From Flavihumibacter sp. ZG627 (lineage in GTDB: Bacteria; Bacteroidota; Bacteroidia; Chitinophagales; Chitinophagaceae), in contig NZ_JPHF01000004.1 of NCBI RefSeq assembly GCF_000814325.1, positions 310,001 through 374,000 on the forward strand: a DNA stretch of 64,000 nt, given 5' to 3'. Positions 8,797 to 18,259 of the stretch are shown piece by piece (within the stretch, counting starts at the first letter, position 1; each line of letters begins with the position of its first letter). Position numbers and translations under genes: made by a program. The notes under the pieces are model-generated. The model was not told the origin of the DNA. It saw nothing but the letters and a program-made list of their open reading frames with translations, and did not search any database.

Positions 8797-11256
8797 ATGA
8801 AAATATTTTCTTTATGTGTTCTGTTGACAATCACCATCACGGCGACAGCACAAGAAAAAATACCGCTCAGGCTCTGGTATAAAACGCCCTCCCGTAATAG
8901 CTGGGAAAATGCGTTGCCAATTGGCAACGGCAGACTTGGGGCAATGGTATACGGAAATCCCGAAGAAGAGATCATCCAGCTAAATGAACACACATTATGG
9001 AGTGGAGGTCCAAACCGGAATGATAATCCGGAAGCTTTAGCCATGCTCCCGAAGATAAGGCAACTCGTATTTGATGGACGATACAAGGAAGCGGAGGAGC
9101 TTATTGGGAAAGCGATCATTACAAAAAACTCTCACGGTCAGATGTTTCTGCCGGTTGGAAATTTTAAGCTGGCTTTTAAAGGTCATGAAAGATTCACCAA
9201 ATACTACCGTGATCTTGACATTGAAAGAGCAGTGGCGCAAGTATCCTACACGGTAGATGATGTTAATTACAAACGTGAAATGATCGCGTCTCTTTCAGAT
9301 AGCGTTATTGCAGTTCGATTAACCGCAAGCAAACCAGGAAAGATTTCATTCATAGCGAATTTTTCTACCCCTCAGCCGAATGCCAGTGTTATTACCAATA
9401 CATCGCACGAAATAATTGTAGCGGGCTCTACCATTGATCATGAAGGGGTCAGGGGAAAAATTCGTTTCACATCAATTTCGCGAATCAAATCAGAAGGAGG
9501 GAGCGTGACGGTGAATGATAGCGCCATCATTGTAAACAAAGCAAACGCGGTTACTATTTATATTTCAGTTGCAACAAATTTCAAATCTTACCAGGATATA
9601 AGCGGTAACGATCAGACGCTTGCAAAGAATAAGCTGGACCATGCGTATTCCCAATCCTTTGATGTGCTGGTGAAAAAACATGTTGCTGAATATCAAAAAT
9701 ATTTTAACCGCGTAACACTCGATCTCGGCACAACCGATATTGCGAAATTGCCCACCGATGAGCGATTGAAAAACTTCCGCAATTCCAACGACCCTCATCT
9801 GGCAGCCCTTTATTTTCAATTCGGTCGCTACCTGCTGATCTCATCTTCACAACCGGGGGGACAGCCGGCGAATCTTCAGGGAATCTGGAATCCTTCCATG
9901 CGTCCACCTTGGGATAGCAAGTATACCATCAACATTAATGCACAAATGAATTACTGGCCAGCGGAGAAAACCAATCTTGCAGAACTTCATGAACCATTTT
10001 TAAAGATGGTGGAGGATTTGTCGGAAACAGGCCAGGAAACAGCACGGGGCATGTATGGAGCGCGTGGATGGGTAGCGCATCACAACACTGATATCTGGCG
10101 TACTACAGGGGCCGTAGACGGAGCTTTGTGGGGCTGCTGGAACGGGAGCGCAGGATGGATGAGTCAGCATTTATGGGAGCATTTTCTCTACAGCGGAAGC
10201 AAAAAATACCTGCAGTCAATATATCCCATATTGAAAGGTGCAGCTTTGTTTTATGTTGACTTTTTAGTGAAGCATCCGAATCATGATTGGCTTGTTGTAA
10301 ACCCTGGCATGTCACCAGAAAATGCACCAAAAGCACACGAAGAAACTTCTATTGCTGCAGGCGCAACGATGGATAATCAGATTGTGTTTGACATCTTAAG
10401 TACTACTATCAGAGCAGCAGAGATGTTAAACACTGACAGGACATTTGCGGACACTCTGCTAGCGTTGAGAAGAAAACTCGCGCCCATGCAAATCGGGCAA
10501 CACGGGCAATTACAGGAATGGCTGGAAGATATCGATGATCCAAAAGATCAGCACCGTCACATCTCGCATCTTTACGGCTTATTTCCATCCAACCAGATAT
10601 CAGCATATCGAACACCACAACTGCATTCCGCGGCGTCAACAACACTTATACACCGTGGTGATGTATCAACAGGTTGGAGTATGGGCTGGAAAGTAAATTG
10701 GTGGGCTCGTATGCTTGATGGAAATCATGCCTACAAATTGATTCAGGATCAGCTTACACCAGTGGGCACCAATCCAGGCGGGGGAGGCACATACAACAAT
10801 CTATTTGATGCGCATCCGCCTTTTCAGATCGATGGCAATTTCGGATGTACATCCGGTATAGTAGAAATGCTTATGCAAAGTTCAGATGGTAGTTTGCATT
10901 TGCTTCCTGCCCTTCCTGATAAATGGCCGGCCGGGACTATTAGTGGTTTGCGCGCAAGAGGAGGGTTTGAAATAGTCAGTATGGAATGGGAAGCCGGTAA
11001 AATTGCTAAAGTGATAATAAAGGCCAGGCTGGGTGGCAATCTTCGTTTACGCGTACCTAATGCAATGAAGAATGACAATGGAGATCTTCTTAAGCCTTCC
11101 TCCGGCAATAACACCAACCCGTTCTTTTATGTTGACGAAACACCCGAACCGATCATTTCGCCAAAAGCGAATATTCAGCTACTGAAGGTTAAGGAAACCT
11201 TTGAATATGACATTACAACCTCGGCTGGAAAAGTATATACGTTGCTGGCGAAGTGA
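8797..11256 (+). CDS. Glycoside hydrolase family 95 alpha-L-fucosidase/galactosidase
   Basis: 819 residues with a signal peptide ending near ATAQ. The N-terminal GH95 domain begins at PLRLWYKTPSRNSWENALPIGNGRLGAMVYG and an (alpha/alpha)6 barrel follows. Family active-site motifs are present: the Asn pair in NINAQMNYW (around 379-385), the Glu in SPEN (Glu508) and the Asp in FQIDGNFG (Asp679). GH95 enzymes release alpha-1,2-linked L-fucose, or L-galactose, from glycans by inversion. It follows the zinc dehydrogenase by 16 bases in the same direction. There is no SusC/SusD pair or L-fucose isomerase in the window, so any fucose pathway must be completed elsewhere. Confidence 0.93.
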   Translation: MKIFSLCVLLTITITATAQEKIPLRLWYKTPSRNSWENALPIGNGRLGAMVYGNPEEEIIQLNEHTLWSGGPNRNDNPEALAMLPKIRQLVFDGRYKEAEELIGKAIITKNSHGQMFLPVGNFKLAFKGHERFTKYYRDLDIERAVAQVSYTVDDVNYKREMIASLSDSVIAVRLTASKPGKISFIANFSTPQPNASVITNTSHEIIVAGSTIDHEGVRGKIRFTSISRIKSEGGSVTVNDSAIIVNKANAVTIYISVATNFKSYQDISGNDQTLAKNKLDHAYSQSFDVLVKKHVAEYQKYFNRVTLDLGTTDIAKLPTDERLKNFRNSNDPHLAALYFQFGRYLLISSSQPGGQPANLQGIWNPSMRPPWDSKYTININAQMNYWPAEKTNLAELHEPFLKMVEDLSETGQETARGMYGARGWVAHHNTDIWRTTGAVDGALWGCWNGSAGWMSQHLWEHFLYSGSKKYLQSIYPILKGAALFYVDFLVKHPNHDWLVVNPGMSPENAPKAHEETSIAAGATMDNQIVFDILSTTIRAAEMLNTDRTFADTLLALRRKLAPMQIGQHGQLQEWLEDIDDPKDQHRHISHLYGLFPSNQISAYRTPQLHSAASTTLIHRGDVSTGWSMGWKVNWWARMLDGNHAYKLIQDQLTPVGTNPGGGGTYNNLFDAHPPFQIDGNFGCTSGIVEMLMQSSDGSLHLLPALPDKWPAGTISGLRARGGFEIVSMEWEAGKIAKVIIKARLGGNLRLRVPNAMKNDNGDLLKPSSGNNTNPFFYVDETPEPIISPKANIQLLKVKETFEYDITTSAGKVYTLLAK

Positions 11257-11273
11257 ATTAGCGGGGAGGATGG

Positions 11274-11441
11274 TTACTTCACCTTTGCATTTTGTATCCA
11301 CTCTAAAATAACTTTTTTCACCGAAGCTGGAAATTCATAAAAAAAGTTTAGGGCTGCAGGATTATTATTTAAAGCCTGTTTTAAATTGTGGAGCATTTCG
11401 AGGTTTTCTACGCTGTCAAGAGCCGTCCCTCTACCATTTTC
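11274..11441 (-). pseudogene. C-terminal remnant of a YdeI/OmpD-associated-type protein
   Basis: The minus strand has an open stretch of 56 codons bounded by a TGA at 11442-11444 and ended by TAA at 11274. It has no start codon. It reads GRGTALDSVENLEM, then LKQALNNNPAALNFFYEFPASV, then KKVILEWIQNAKVK. This matches the C-terminal helical region of YdeI/DUF1905-type proteins (an LxxALxxNPxAxxFF helix then xxILEWIxxAK), but stops where those proteins continue with ETRxxRI. It looks like the decayed tail of a lost gene. The family call is from memory of the motif. Confidence 0.5.
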
Positions 11442-11803
11442 TCAACTTAGGTTATACTCATTGTCTTGAGTCTCTAGCTTAATGTTTTTGAAAAAAGATC
11501 AAGATCAAACCTACGACCATGACAGCAACATAAAATAGCAACGATTCTTTTTAATAAAGTTGTCTATCCTTTTACTTGCTGATACAGAGTTTAGCTTTCC
11601 TTGTATATCAAGGGTTTCAACGATTTGGCAACAAAGTGGGCAACAAGGTTTCCAAAACATAGGTTACTTTCTGAAAAAATCAGATAATATCTACTGATTA
11701 ACTGAAATTCTATCCTTGCTACTTCGAAGCTGGCAAGCCACACATAGTATAAAATTGCATGCACTCTAAAGCAGATTCCTCACATAAATAAGTAATTTTA
11801 AGA
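11442..11803. other. Gene-free spacer before the two-component system
   Basis: AT-rich, with no coding frame I can support on either strand. On the minus strand at about 11676-11697 a short hairpin (AATC...GATT around AGAT/ATCT) is followed by six T, which could be a relic terminator. No clear TAnnTTTG promoter was found upstream of the histidine kinase at 11804. Together with the broken gene at 11274-11441, this may mark an old rearrangement junction. Confidence 0.4.
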
Positions 11804-14800
11804 ATGTTGAAACCGGCTGTTTGTTTTGGGATAATGTGGCTGCTAAGTATTTATGTGACTGGGCAACCCAATTTCATTACCTGCACTAATTTAACGATAG
11901 CCAACGGCCTGGCAGATAATACTGTATTATGCATTACAAAGGACAGCCGGGGTTTTTTTTGGTTTGGTACCAACGAGGGATTGAGCAGGTATGATGGTGT
12001 TCATTTTAAAAATTATTTTGCCCGACCCGGTAATGATGTCCTGCAGGCTAATTCTGTGTATTCAATACATGAATATACCCCGCTAAAACTTTTAATAAAT
12101 GCAAGGGGTAAACTCACCCTGCTGAATACAATTACACATGTATTTGAAACTCCCACAGCCTTTAAAAAGTTCAATGTTCATTTTATTAAACCATTTACAA
12201 CTGATTTAATGAGTATTAGCCTGGCAGATTCATGCCTGCTCATAAATGACGACCTGAAAATAGAACTTACCCTTACCCCACCGCTGCAGCAAAAAGGATT
12301 GCCGGTAATTGCAGTACGGTTGCCACAGGATAAAATACTCACTGGCACTCCCCGCGAATATTTTATTTACGATACACAAAAAAAAAGGTATACACCCTTC
12401 ATTGTACGATTGGAAAAAACAATGAAGGATCCTTCATTGTTTTTTAAGTATTATGACTCCTTGGGTCAATCTTTTTATTTTTCTAACTATTACACGGGCA
12501 TTTACCAATTTAATGCATACGGGCAGTTGCTGTGTAATTATAGACGGGGCACAGGGCCTGGCAATATCAATAATAGCAATATTAGTTTTATAACTCCAAA
12601 AAATGATAGCATCTTATGGATAGGCTCTTACGAAACCGGTGGGATAAAAACTTTAAACACCCGTACTAAAAAAATCAGCACCTTGTCTGCTGACGAAAAA
12701 AGCCCGGTATTTTTTTCCAACAGCCTTGTTCACTATACCGACGGTGACCAACATGATTGGTTTGGTACAAATGCAGGCATAAGTATTATTAAAAATACAG
12801 CGGGTCTTAAAAGCTGGAGCCAGGTTCGGAAAGGCATTAAACCCGATATAAGACTGATCCAACTGGCTCCTGCACAGGCTGGTTCCATATATGCAGCAGC
12901 GCTGGAGCATGATAGCATCTATACAATCAGCCCGATGGGGCAGGTGACTGTTGAAAAAAAACTGTCGCCAGCCCCTGCATGGTGCATGCGAAAAATGGAT
13001 GACGAGTTGGTGATCACTGGTAGTAGTCCCGCAATTACCAGGTACAATACCCGAACCGGCACTTCAAAAACATCCGACTTTCTAAAAAATTATTTCTCGC
13101 AATCAGAAATGATATTGCTGGCATTTAAGCATACCAACGGTGATGAATGGTACAGCGGCAATAATAATGGGGGCCTCCTGCGTAAAAAGGCACATAATGC
13201 CGGGGTCCAATACTTCCGGAAAAATGGCAGGTACAGCAGTTTTGGTGCAGGTTATTATTCTTCGTGCACAGAAGACAGTAAGGGCGACCTATGGTTCGGC
13301 GTAAACAAATCTTCAAAGCTATTGCACTGGAACAATGACAGTAATCATTTTACTGAAGTGGCATTTGACGATGTAAAAGGTGTAGGCTCCTCTCCTACGG
13401 GCGGCATCAATGATGTAAAAGCTGATTCCCAGGATAATATCTGGTTGGCCCTCGATGGTACAGGACTAATGATGTATAACCCCCAATTGAAAGTTGCCAG
13501 GCAATATAATCTCCACAACGGGTTGCTAAGCAATTTTGTTTACGCACTTGAGTTTGATAATAAAGGCCGATTGTGGATAGGCACCCAAAAAGGATTGAGT
13601 TGTTTATTAGTTGCCGAAAACAGGTTTATAAATTTTACCAAAGAGTATGGATTACCTGCTGAAGTATTTGATGAAAAATGTATTTATTATGATTCGCCTA
13701 ACAACAGTTTGTGGATAGGCTCTGGCAATACAATCATCCAACTTGACCCCGACACGCTCCTGAAATACAGCAGAAAAAACCTGCCTGTTTACATTGACGA
13801 GATGATTGTAAATGGAGAAAAAATTGTTGCAGCATTTGATAATATACGGCTAAGACCAAAACAAAACAATATTATGTTCAGCTTTGCCGGGATAAATCTA
13901 TCTGGCAACAAAAACGTGGAGTACAATTACCGGCTGCTGGGTGCCGACGATGAATGGATCAACAACGACGCTGCTACTACGGCCACCTACGCCTCCCTTA
14001 CACCGGGCAAATATACCTTTACGGTTAGGGCAAAATATAAGGGTGATCAGCAGTGGTTTCATTTACAGCAGCCCATTAGGTTTAGCATTGCCACTCCCTG
14101 GTACAGCACATGGTGGTTTTTCAGCTTGCTGGCGTTAACAGGCATCGGATTAATTTGGATAGTAGTGGGGAACTATTATCAACGCAAAATGGGAAAAGAT
14201 AAAGTGATGCAGGAGAAAAACCAGGCGATTGAAAAAGAAAGGACACGGATCGCCACCGACATGCATGATGATTTTGGCGCTTCGATTTCACGCATTAAAT
14301 TTTTAAGTGAAAAAATACAACTGCAAAAAACCGGAGATCCGACACTTACTAATGACCTGGTAAAAATATCCACCTTCAGCGATGAGATGGCAGAAAAAAT
14401 GGGTGAAATTGTGTGGGCACTCAATCAACGATATGATTCGCTAGATGACCTGATAAGTTTTAGTCGCTCCTATGCATCTTCTTATCTTCAGGATAAGAAC
14501 ATTACGCTCCATTTTACAGCAGACGAATACCCCGAAACATGCATCAACGGCGAAACCAGACGCAATATTTTTCTTTCTTTAAAAGAATGCCTGCACAACG
14601 TGGTGAAACATTCGGGAGCCACCCAAGTTCACATAGTAATCGAAAAAGACGGGCAGCTCACGGTATCCATAAAGGATAATGGCCACGGCTTCAACCCCGC
14701 TGCTGTGCGTCCTTTTGCAAATGGGCTCGCCAATATTAAAAACCGAATGCAGAATATAGGCGGTAATATGCAGCTTGATAGCACACAAGGTACGGTGGTA

Positions 14801-14842
14801 TACCTGACAATACCTTTGGAACCCACACAAAATAGCTATTGA
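11804..14842 (+). CDS. Propeller-type sensor histidine kinase (reg_prop, Y_Y_Y, HisKA_3)
   Basis: 1012 residues. A signal peptide (ends near VTGQ) is followed by a periplasmic two-propeller sensor with at least seven reg_prop repeats (such as GFFWFGTNEGLSRYDG, DSILWIGSYETG, GRLWIGTQKGLS and NNSLWIGSG). A Y_Y_Y domain lies at about 690-765 (YNYRLLGADDEW) and one membrane helix at about 769-793. The cytoplasmic kinase has the HisKA_3 motif TRIATDMHDDFGAS with phospho-acceptor His821, an N-box Asn932 (KECLHNVVKHSG) and a G-box DNGHGF near 958. The sensor probably reads an extracellular ligand, often a glycan, by analogy with related kinases. The phosphate target is the adjacent regulator. A run of nine A lies at 12378-12386 inside the gene. 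Confidence 0.93.
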   Translation: MLKPAVCFGIMWLLSIYVTGQPNFITCTNLTIANGLADNTVLCITKDSRGFFWFGTNEGLSRYDGVHFKNYFARPGNDVLQANSVYSIHEYTPLKLLINARGKLTLLNTITHVFETPTAFKKFNVHFIKPFTTDLMSISLADSCLLINDDLKIELTLTPPLQQKGLPVIAVRLPQDKILTGTPREYFIYDTQKKRYTPFIVRLEKTMKDPSLFFKYYDSLGQSFYFSNYYTGIYQFNAYGQLLCNYRRGTGPGNINNSNISFITPKNDSILWIGSYETGGIKTLNTRTKKISTLSADEKSPVFFSNSLVHYTDGDQHDWFGTNAGISIIKNTAGLKSWSQVRKGIKPDIRLIQLAPAQAGSIYAAALEHDSIYTISPMGQVTVEKKLSPAPAWCMRKMDDELVITGSSPAITRYNTRTGTSKTSDFLKNYFSQSEMILLAFKHTNGDEWYSGNNNGGLLRKKAHNAGVQYFRKNGRYSSFGAGYYSSCTEDSKGDLWFGVNKSSKLLHWNNDSNHFTEVAFDDVKGVGSSPTGGINDVKADSQDNIWLALDGTGLMMYNPQLKVARQYNLHNGLLSNFVYALEFDNKGRLWIGTQKGLSCLLVAENRFINFTKEYGLPAEVFDEKCIYYDSPNNSLWIGSGNTIIQLDPDTLLKYSRKNLPVYIDEMIVNGEKIVAAFDNIRLRPKQNNIMFSFAGINLSGNKNVEYNYRLLGADDEWINNDAATTATYASLTPGKYTFTVRAKYKGDQQWFHLQQPIRFSIATPWYSTWWFFSLLALTGIGLIWIVVGNYYQRKMGKDKVMQEKNQAIEKERTRIATDMHDDFGASISRIKFLSEKIQLQKTGDPTLTNDLVKISTFSDEMAEKMGEIVWALNQRYDSLDDLISFSRSYASSYLQDKNITLHFTADEYPETCINGETRRNIFLSLKECLHNVVKHSGATQVHIVIEKDGQLTVSIKDNGHGFNPAAVRPFANGLANIKNRMQNIGGNMQLDSTQGTVVYLTIPLEPTQNSY

Positions 14843-14871
14843 CAGCCGCGGCAGATTGTATATTTTTATGT

Positions 14872-15516
14872 ATGCCTGTTATAAAAATAGTATTGGTTGA
14901 AGATCTGGAAGAAGTGATTGAAGGGCTAAATGCTTTTATAGATAATGACACCGACCTTCAGCTATTGGCAGTGTACCGCACTGCGGAAGCTGCTAGCCTT
15001 GAAATACCTTTTCTAAAACCAGATATCGTAATAATGGACATTAATTTACCTGGCATAACCGGTATAGAATGTATACGAAAGTTAAAACAACTTGATACTG
15101 CTATACAGTTTATGATGTTTACTGTTTATGAAAATAACGACCAGGTATTTGAGGCATTAAAGGCCGGGGCAAGTGGATACCTGCTAAAAAAAACACCGCC
15201 CACACAAATTATAGAAGCTATTAAGGAGCTTTACCAGGGAGGTAGCCCTATGAGTGCCGCCATTGCCCGTAAACTCTTGTCCGTTTTTCAGAACCAATCT
15301 TCATCCACTGCACTACCCGAGGCCGCCAAATTAAGCAAACGGGAAAAAGAAGTGCTGAGCCTACTTTCCAAAGGATTATTATATAAAGAAATTGCACAGC
15401 AACTGGGCATCAGCTTCCATACAGTGCGCCAGCATATTTGTAAAATTTACGAAAAGTTACACGTGCAAAACAAAACGGAAGCAATCAATAAAGTGTATGG
15501 TAATCGCTGGACCTAA
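14872..15516 (+). CDS. NarL/LuxR-family response regulator
   Basis: 214 residues from the ATG at 14872; a TTG at 14839 overlapping the kinase stop codon is less likely. The receiver domain has acidic residues Glu10-Asp11, the phospho-acceptor Asp56 (IVIMDINLPG), and Lys in SGYLLKKT. A LuxR-type HTH follows, reading LSKREKEVLSLLSKGL, then YKEIAQQLGISFHTVRQHI and YEKLHVQNKTEA. It is the DNA-binding partner of the upstream kinase, 29 bases away. It is immediately followed by five genes for exported proteins on the same strand, which are its most likely targets, although no binding site could be recognised. Confidence 0.92.
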   Translation: MPVIKIVLVEDLEEVIEGLNAFIDNDTDLQLLAVYRTAEAASLEIPFLKPDIVIMDINLPGITGIECIRKLKQLDTAIQFMMFTVYENNDQVFEALKAGASGYLLKKTPPTQIIEAIKELYQGGSPMSAAIARKLLSVFQNQSSSTALPEAAKLSKREKEVLSLLSKGLLYKEIAQQLGISFHTVRQHICKIYEKLHVQNKTEAINKVYGNRWT

Positions 15517-15770
15517 ACATTTACAATTCTAAACATATAGTCCTTTTTACCTATTCTCCGGGGCATACTTTCTATTTAATTTTAGAAAACAGGTGGTAAG
15601 GTTCAGCCTTTGATCCTAATCGTTGTAAATCATCAAAAGAAATAAATTCCAGGGAGCGCAAAAGTGCTGAGAAAAATGGCCCCATCCGGACCTAAATAAA
15701 TGATTGCGGGCACCTGGGCAAAATAGTAATGTTTTAAAAGGATTATTCAATAAAAATAAAATTTACTATA
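15517..15770. other. Spacer between the response regulator and the exported-protein block
   Basis: 254 bases with no supported gene. This is the most likely place for the promoter of the five downstream genes and for response-regulator binding. No clear -33/-7 pair or long inverted repeat was recognised; the last 40 bases before the start codon are very A/T-rich. Confidence 0.35.
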
Positions 15771-16820
15771 ATGAAAACCGTTACCCTGGTTTTTCAGTTA
15801 CTGGTTATGATCAGCAACGTTAGTATTGGACAAACAAAACTCATTGAACTCCCCTGGGCCCCAAGAGAAATAGTGGTTGATGTATCCGACAACCTGTACA
15901 TAGAGTTTGAACGAATGCTGATGAAGATAACACCGGATGGCAGATCAAGTTATGTATCAGAAGATATCGCTAAAGAATTCAGGGGAACAGTAAAACCCGA
16001 CGCTGAGCTGATGGTCGCCGATTCAAAAGGGAATATTTTCATGACCCATCCCTACTGGCACAGCCTCTGGAAACTGGCACCCGATGGCAAATTAAGCATT
16101 CATGCGGCTGCAGAGCAATACCAAAATGCCTGGGCAGAAGCGGCCAAAAAACCAGTAGAACTTTCAGAAATAGAATTTATGACAATTGACAAGGGAGATA
16201 ATATATTTTTCAATAGTCGTATTAACCATTCCTCTACTTCCATTTTTTACCGGTTAACCCCCGAAAACAAACAGGTTTTATTAAAAGATAAAGGGGGTGA
16301 CACTATAAAAATCAGGCAGGTAACGGGTTTAGGCGTTGACCGGGATGGTATGTTATACATTAGTTCTGTAGCAGGACGATGTATCAATAAAATAACCGCT
16401 GACGGTACAGTAACCGTGGTAGCAGGACAATGCTTTAAAAGAGATTTTTGCCCTGTGTACACCCAGGGAGACATTGCAAAAGCAGAACTTGTACAGCCAG
16501 GACCCACTGTAATCAACAGTAAAAATGAATTGTTGTTTGCAGATGAGCGGATGAACCGCATTATCAAAGTGAGCAATAATTCAGTTAAAACGGTGGCAGG
16601 GGCGAGCCTCATTCAACCATGCGGATCAAATATGGGCGGACGATCAAAAGAAGGATACCTGGATGGTCCTGCATCGAAAGCACTTTTTAATTTTCCCTCA
16701 AAAGTCAGGCTTGCCATCGACAGCAAAGACAATCTCTACATTCTCGATGGTGGCAATTATGCCGTCCGGAAGCTAACCCCGGCAGGCGTGGTGACTACTA
16801 TCGCTAAAACAAAAAACTAA
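15771..16820 (+). CDS. Secreted NHL-repeat / SMP-30-like beta-propeller protein
   Basis: 349 residues with a signal peptide ending near SIGQ. Repeated blade motifs of the NHL/SMP-30 kind are spaced through the protein, such as VVDVSDNLYIEFERMLMKITPDG, VADSKGNIFMTHP, GVDRDGMLYISSVAGRCINKIT, FADERMNRIIKVSN and AIDSKDNLYILDGGNYAVRKLTPAG. A Cys pair at QCFKRDFC may form a disulfide. Such propellers bind proteins or glycans; a few are lactonases, but I see no clear metal site. It is the first of five exported proteins after the two-component system and ends 3 bases before the FISUMP gene, so they are translationally close. Its function is unknown. Confidence 0.8.
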   Translation: MKTVTLVFQLLVMISNVSIGQTKLIELPWAPREIVVDVSDNLYIEFERMLMKITPDGRSSYVSEDIAKEFRGTVKPDAELMVADSKGNIFMTHPYWHSLWKLAPDGKLSIHAAAEQYQNAWAEAAKKPVELSEIEFMTIDKGDNIFFNSRINHSSTSIFYRLTPENKQVLLKDKGGDTIKIRQVTGLGVDRDGMLYISSVAGRCINKITADGTVTVVAGQCFKRDFCPVYTQGDIAKAELVQPGPTVINSKNELLFADERMNRIIKVSNNSVKTVAGASLIQPCGSNMGGRSKEGYLDGPASKALFNFPSKVRLAIDSKDNLYILDGGNYAVRKLTPAGVVTTIAKTKN

Positions 16821-16823
16821 AAT

Positions 16824-17603
16824 ATGAATTGCGAGAGAACCCGCTGCATTAGGATATGCTTGTTACTCATGTGTACTCATCTTGCTGCCATGGCACAAAT
16901 TCAGGCAAAGAAGGCTGCATCCAACGAATTGGCCGGTAAGATCCCCGCCGTTGCCTACGACCTCGACAGTAACAAATACACCATCATCAAATTAGGCAAC
17001 CAATACTGGTTCAAAGAAAATTTACGCACTAGCAAATACAACGATACCACAGCTATTGCCACAGGGCTCAGTGATGAGCAGTGGAAGCAAACCCAAAAGG
17101 GTGCATACAGTATTTACGAAAACAATCCCCTGCACGAAAAAAGCTATGGCAAGCTCTACAACGGCTATGCAGTGGCTACAGGCAAGCTTTGTCCCAAAGG
17201 CTGGCGGGTTTCCACCGATAAGGATTGGAAGGAATTGGAAAAATTTATCGGGTTTCCGGCAGCCGAACTCGACTGGACAGGGGAAAGGGGTGATGTGGCC
17301 GACAAAATAAAAACAGGTACAGGCTGGAAAACATCTCCTTTCAAAGGAAACAACAGCTCAGGCTTTAGCATTGAGCCTGCAGGTGCAAGGCTCGATAACG
17401 GTGAGTATACAACAGTTAACCAATACGGCAATTTCTGGACCTCTACGGTTTATGATGACCGTTACGGATTGTTGTACCTCTGGAACCATCATGTGAACTA
17501 TAACAGCAACGCAGTTGGCCGAATTTATACTTTGGCCAGCAATGGTTACTCCTGCAGGTGTGTTTGGGACGAGAAAACCACTGCAAAAAAACCTGCTAAA
17601 TAA
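16824..17603 (+). CDS. Secreted FISUMP-domain protein
   Basis: 259 residues. A signal peptide ends near AMAQ. The body is a Fibrobacter succinogenes major paralogous (FISUMP) domain with its landmarks: GNQYWFKENLRTSKYND near the start, YGKLYNGYAV, the CPKGWRVSTDKDWKELE block, SGFSIEPAGAR and a closing FWTSTVYDD with GYSCRCVWD. The fold is related to C-type-lectin/FGE-like sulfatase-modifying folds and the proteins are surface or secreted, but their biochemical role is not known. The C-terminal AKKPAK tail is basic. The gene lies 3 bases after the NHL gene and 25 bases before the Hcp-like gene, indicating one operon. Confidence 0.82.
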   Translation: MNCERTRCIRICLLLMCTHLAAMAQIQAKKAASNELAGKIPAVAYDLDSNKYTIIKLGNQYWFKENLRTSKYNDTTAIATGLSDEQWKQTQKGAYSIYENNPLHEKSYGKLYNGYAVATGKLCPKGWRVSTDKDWKELEKFIGFPAAELDWTGERGDVADKIKTGTGWKTSPFKGNNSSGFSIEPAGARLDNGEYTTVNQYGNFWTSTVYDDRYGLLYLWNHHVNYNSNAVGRIYTLASNGYSCRCVWDEKTTAKKPAK

Positions 17604-17628
17604 ATTAATTCAAACTAAAGCGTACACT

Positions 17629-18126
17629 ATGCGTATAATGCTCCTCCTTTTATGTTTTCTTCCCCTGGTAGCTTGGGCTCAAAAAGATGAAAGCTTTGCC
17701 AAATTTGTAAATGAAGACGGGACCCTGGTCCGGGGTTCTTCAGTGACCAAATTTTATGAAAGGCAGATACCTGTTTACAACCTCCAAAGCAACCCCACCG
17801 CCAACAGCACGGTATTGCGATTCAGTATGGGGGCTGAAAATGCTGCAGGCGTCCTGCACAACAATTTACTCAGCAATATAATACTGCCGCAGGGAGAAAT
17901 AATAGTTACCTATACCAACTTCAGCGGCAGGTTGGTGAGGTACAAGATCAACATGGAAAATATTAAAGTAGTGGATTATGCAGATGCTGATGGTGTTGTC
18001 ACCATTCAACTACGTGCCACCCGCATTGGATGGACCTATTACACCTATACCAAAAGCGGGTTGCAAAGCATCAGCAGCAAACACGGATGGGATGCTGAAA
18101 CTAATACTGCATGGACGAATTTTTGA
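17629..18126 (+). CDS. Exported Hcp-family (T6SS tube-like) protein
   Basis: 165 residues from the ATG at 17629, chosen because it starts a clean signal peptide (MRIMLLLLCFLPLVAWAQ); the longer frame overlaps the FISUMP gene. The mature part has the Hcp/PF05638-like pattern: an early strand VRGSSVTKFYERQIPVYN, VLRFSMGAENAAGVLHNNLL, a mid strand EIIVTYTNFSGRLVRYKINMENIKVVD, and the C-terminal IGWTYYTYTKSGLQSISSKHGWD block that closes many Hcp-like proteins. Hcp normally stacks as rings in a type VI secretion tube and has no signal peptide. No other T6SS gene is present here, so this is probably a Hcp-fold protein used outside the cell. The family call is a motif-level inference. Confidence 0.65.
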   Translation: MRIMLLLLCFLPLVAWAQKDESFAKFVNEDGTLVRGSSVTKFYERQIPVYNLQSNPTANSTVLRFSMGAENAAGVLHNNLLSNIILPQGEIIVTYTNFSGRLVRYKINMENIKVVDYADADGVVTIQLRATRIGWTYYTYTKSGLQSISSKHGWDAETNTAWTNF

Positions 18127-18259
18127 TTCCCCCCTGCAATAATTGATAATCAAAATTTGCTCTTACTTCAGTGTAATGAAAGAATTATTCAAAATCAACA
18201 AAACAAACCTTACTCAGAACCGCGACGAAGCTATGTTCAAATTAATATAAGATGATTTT

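Noticed and set aside
11600-11680. Possible integrase or attachment-site relic
   Set aside because: The GGCAACAA-type repeats in this spacer looked suggestive, but no integrase motif, tRNA or second repeat copy supports an integration site.
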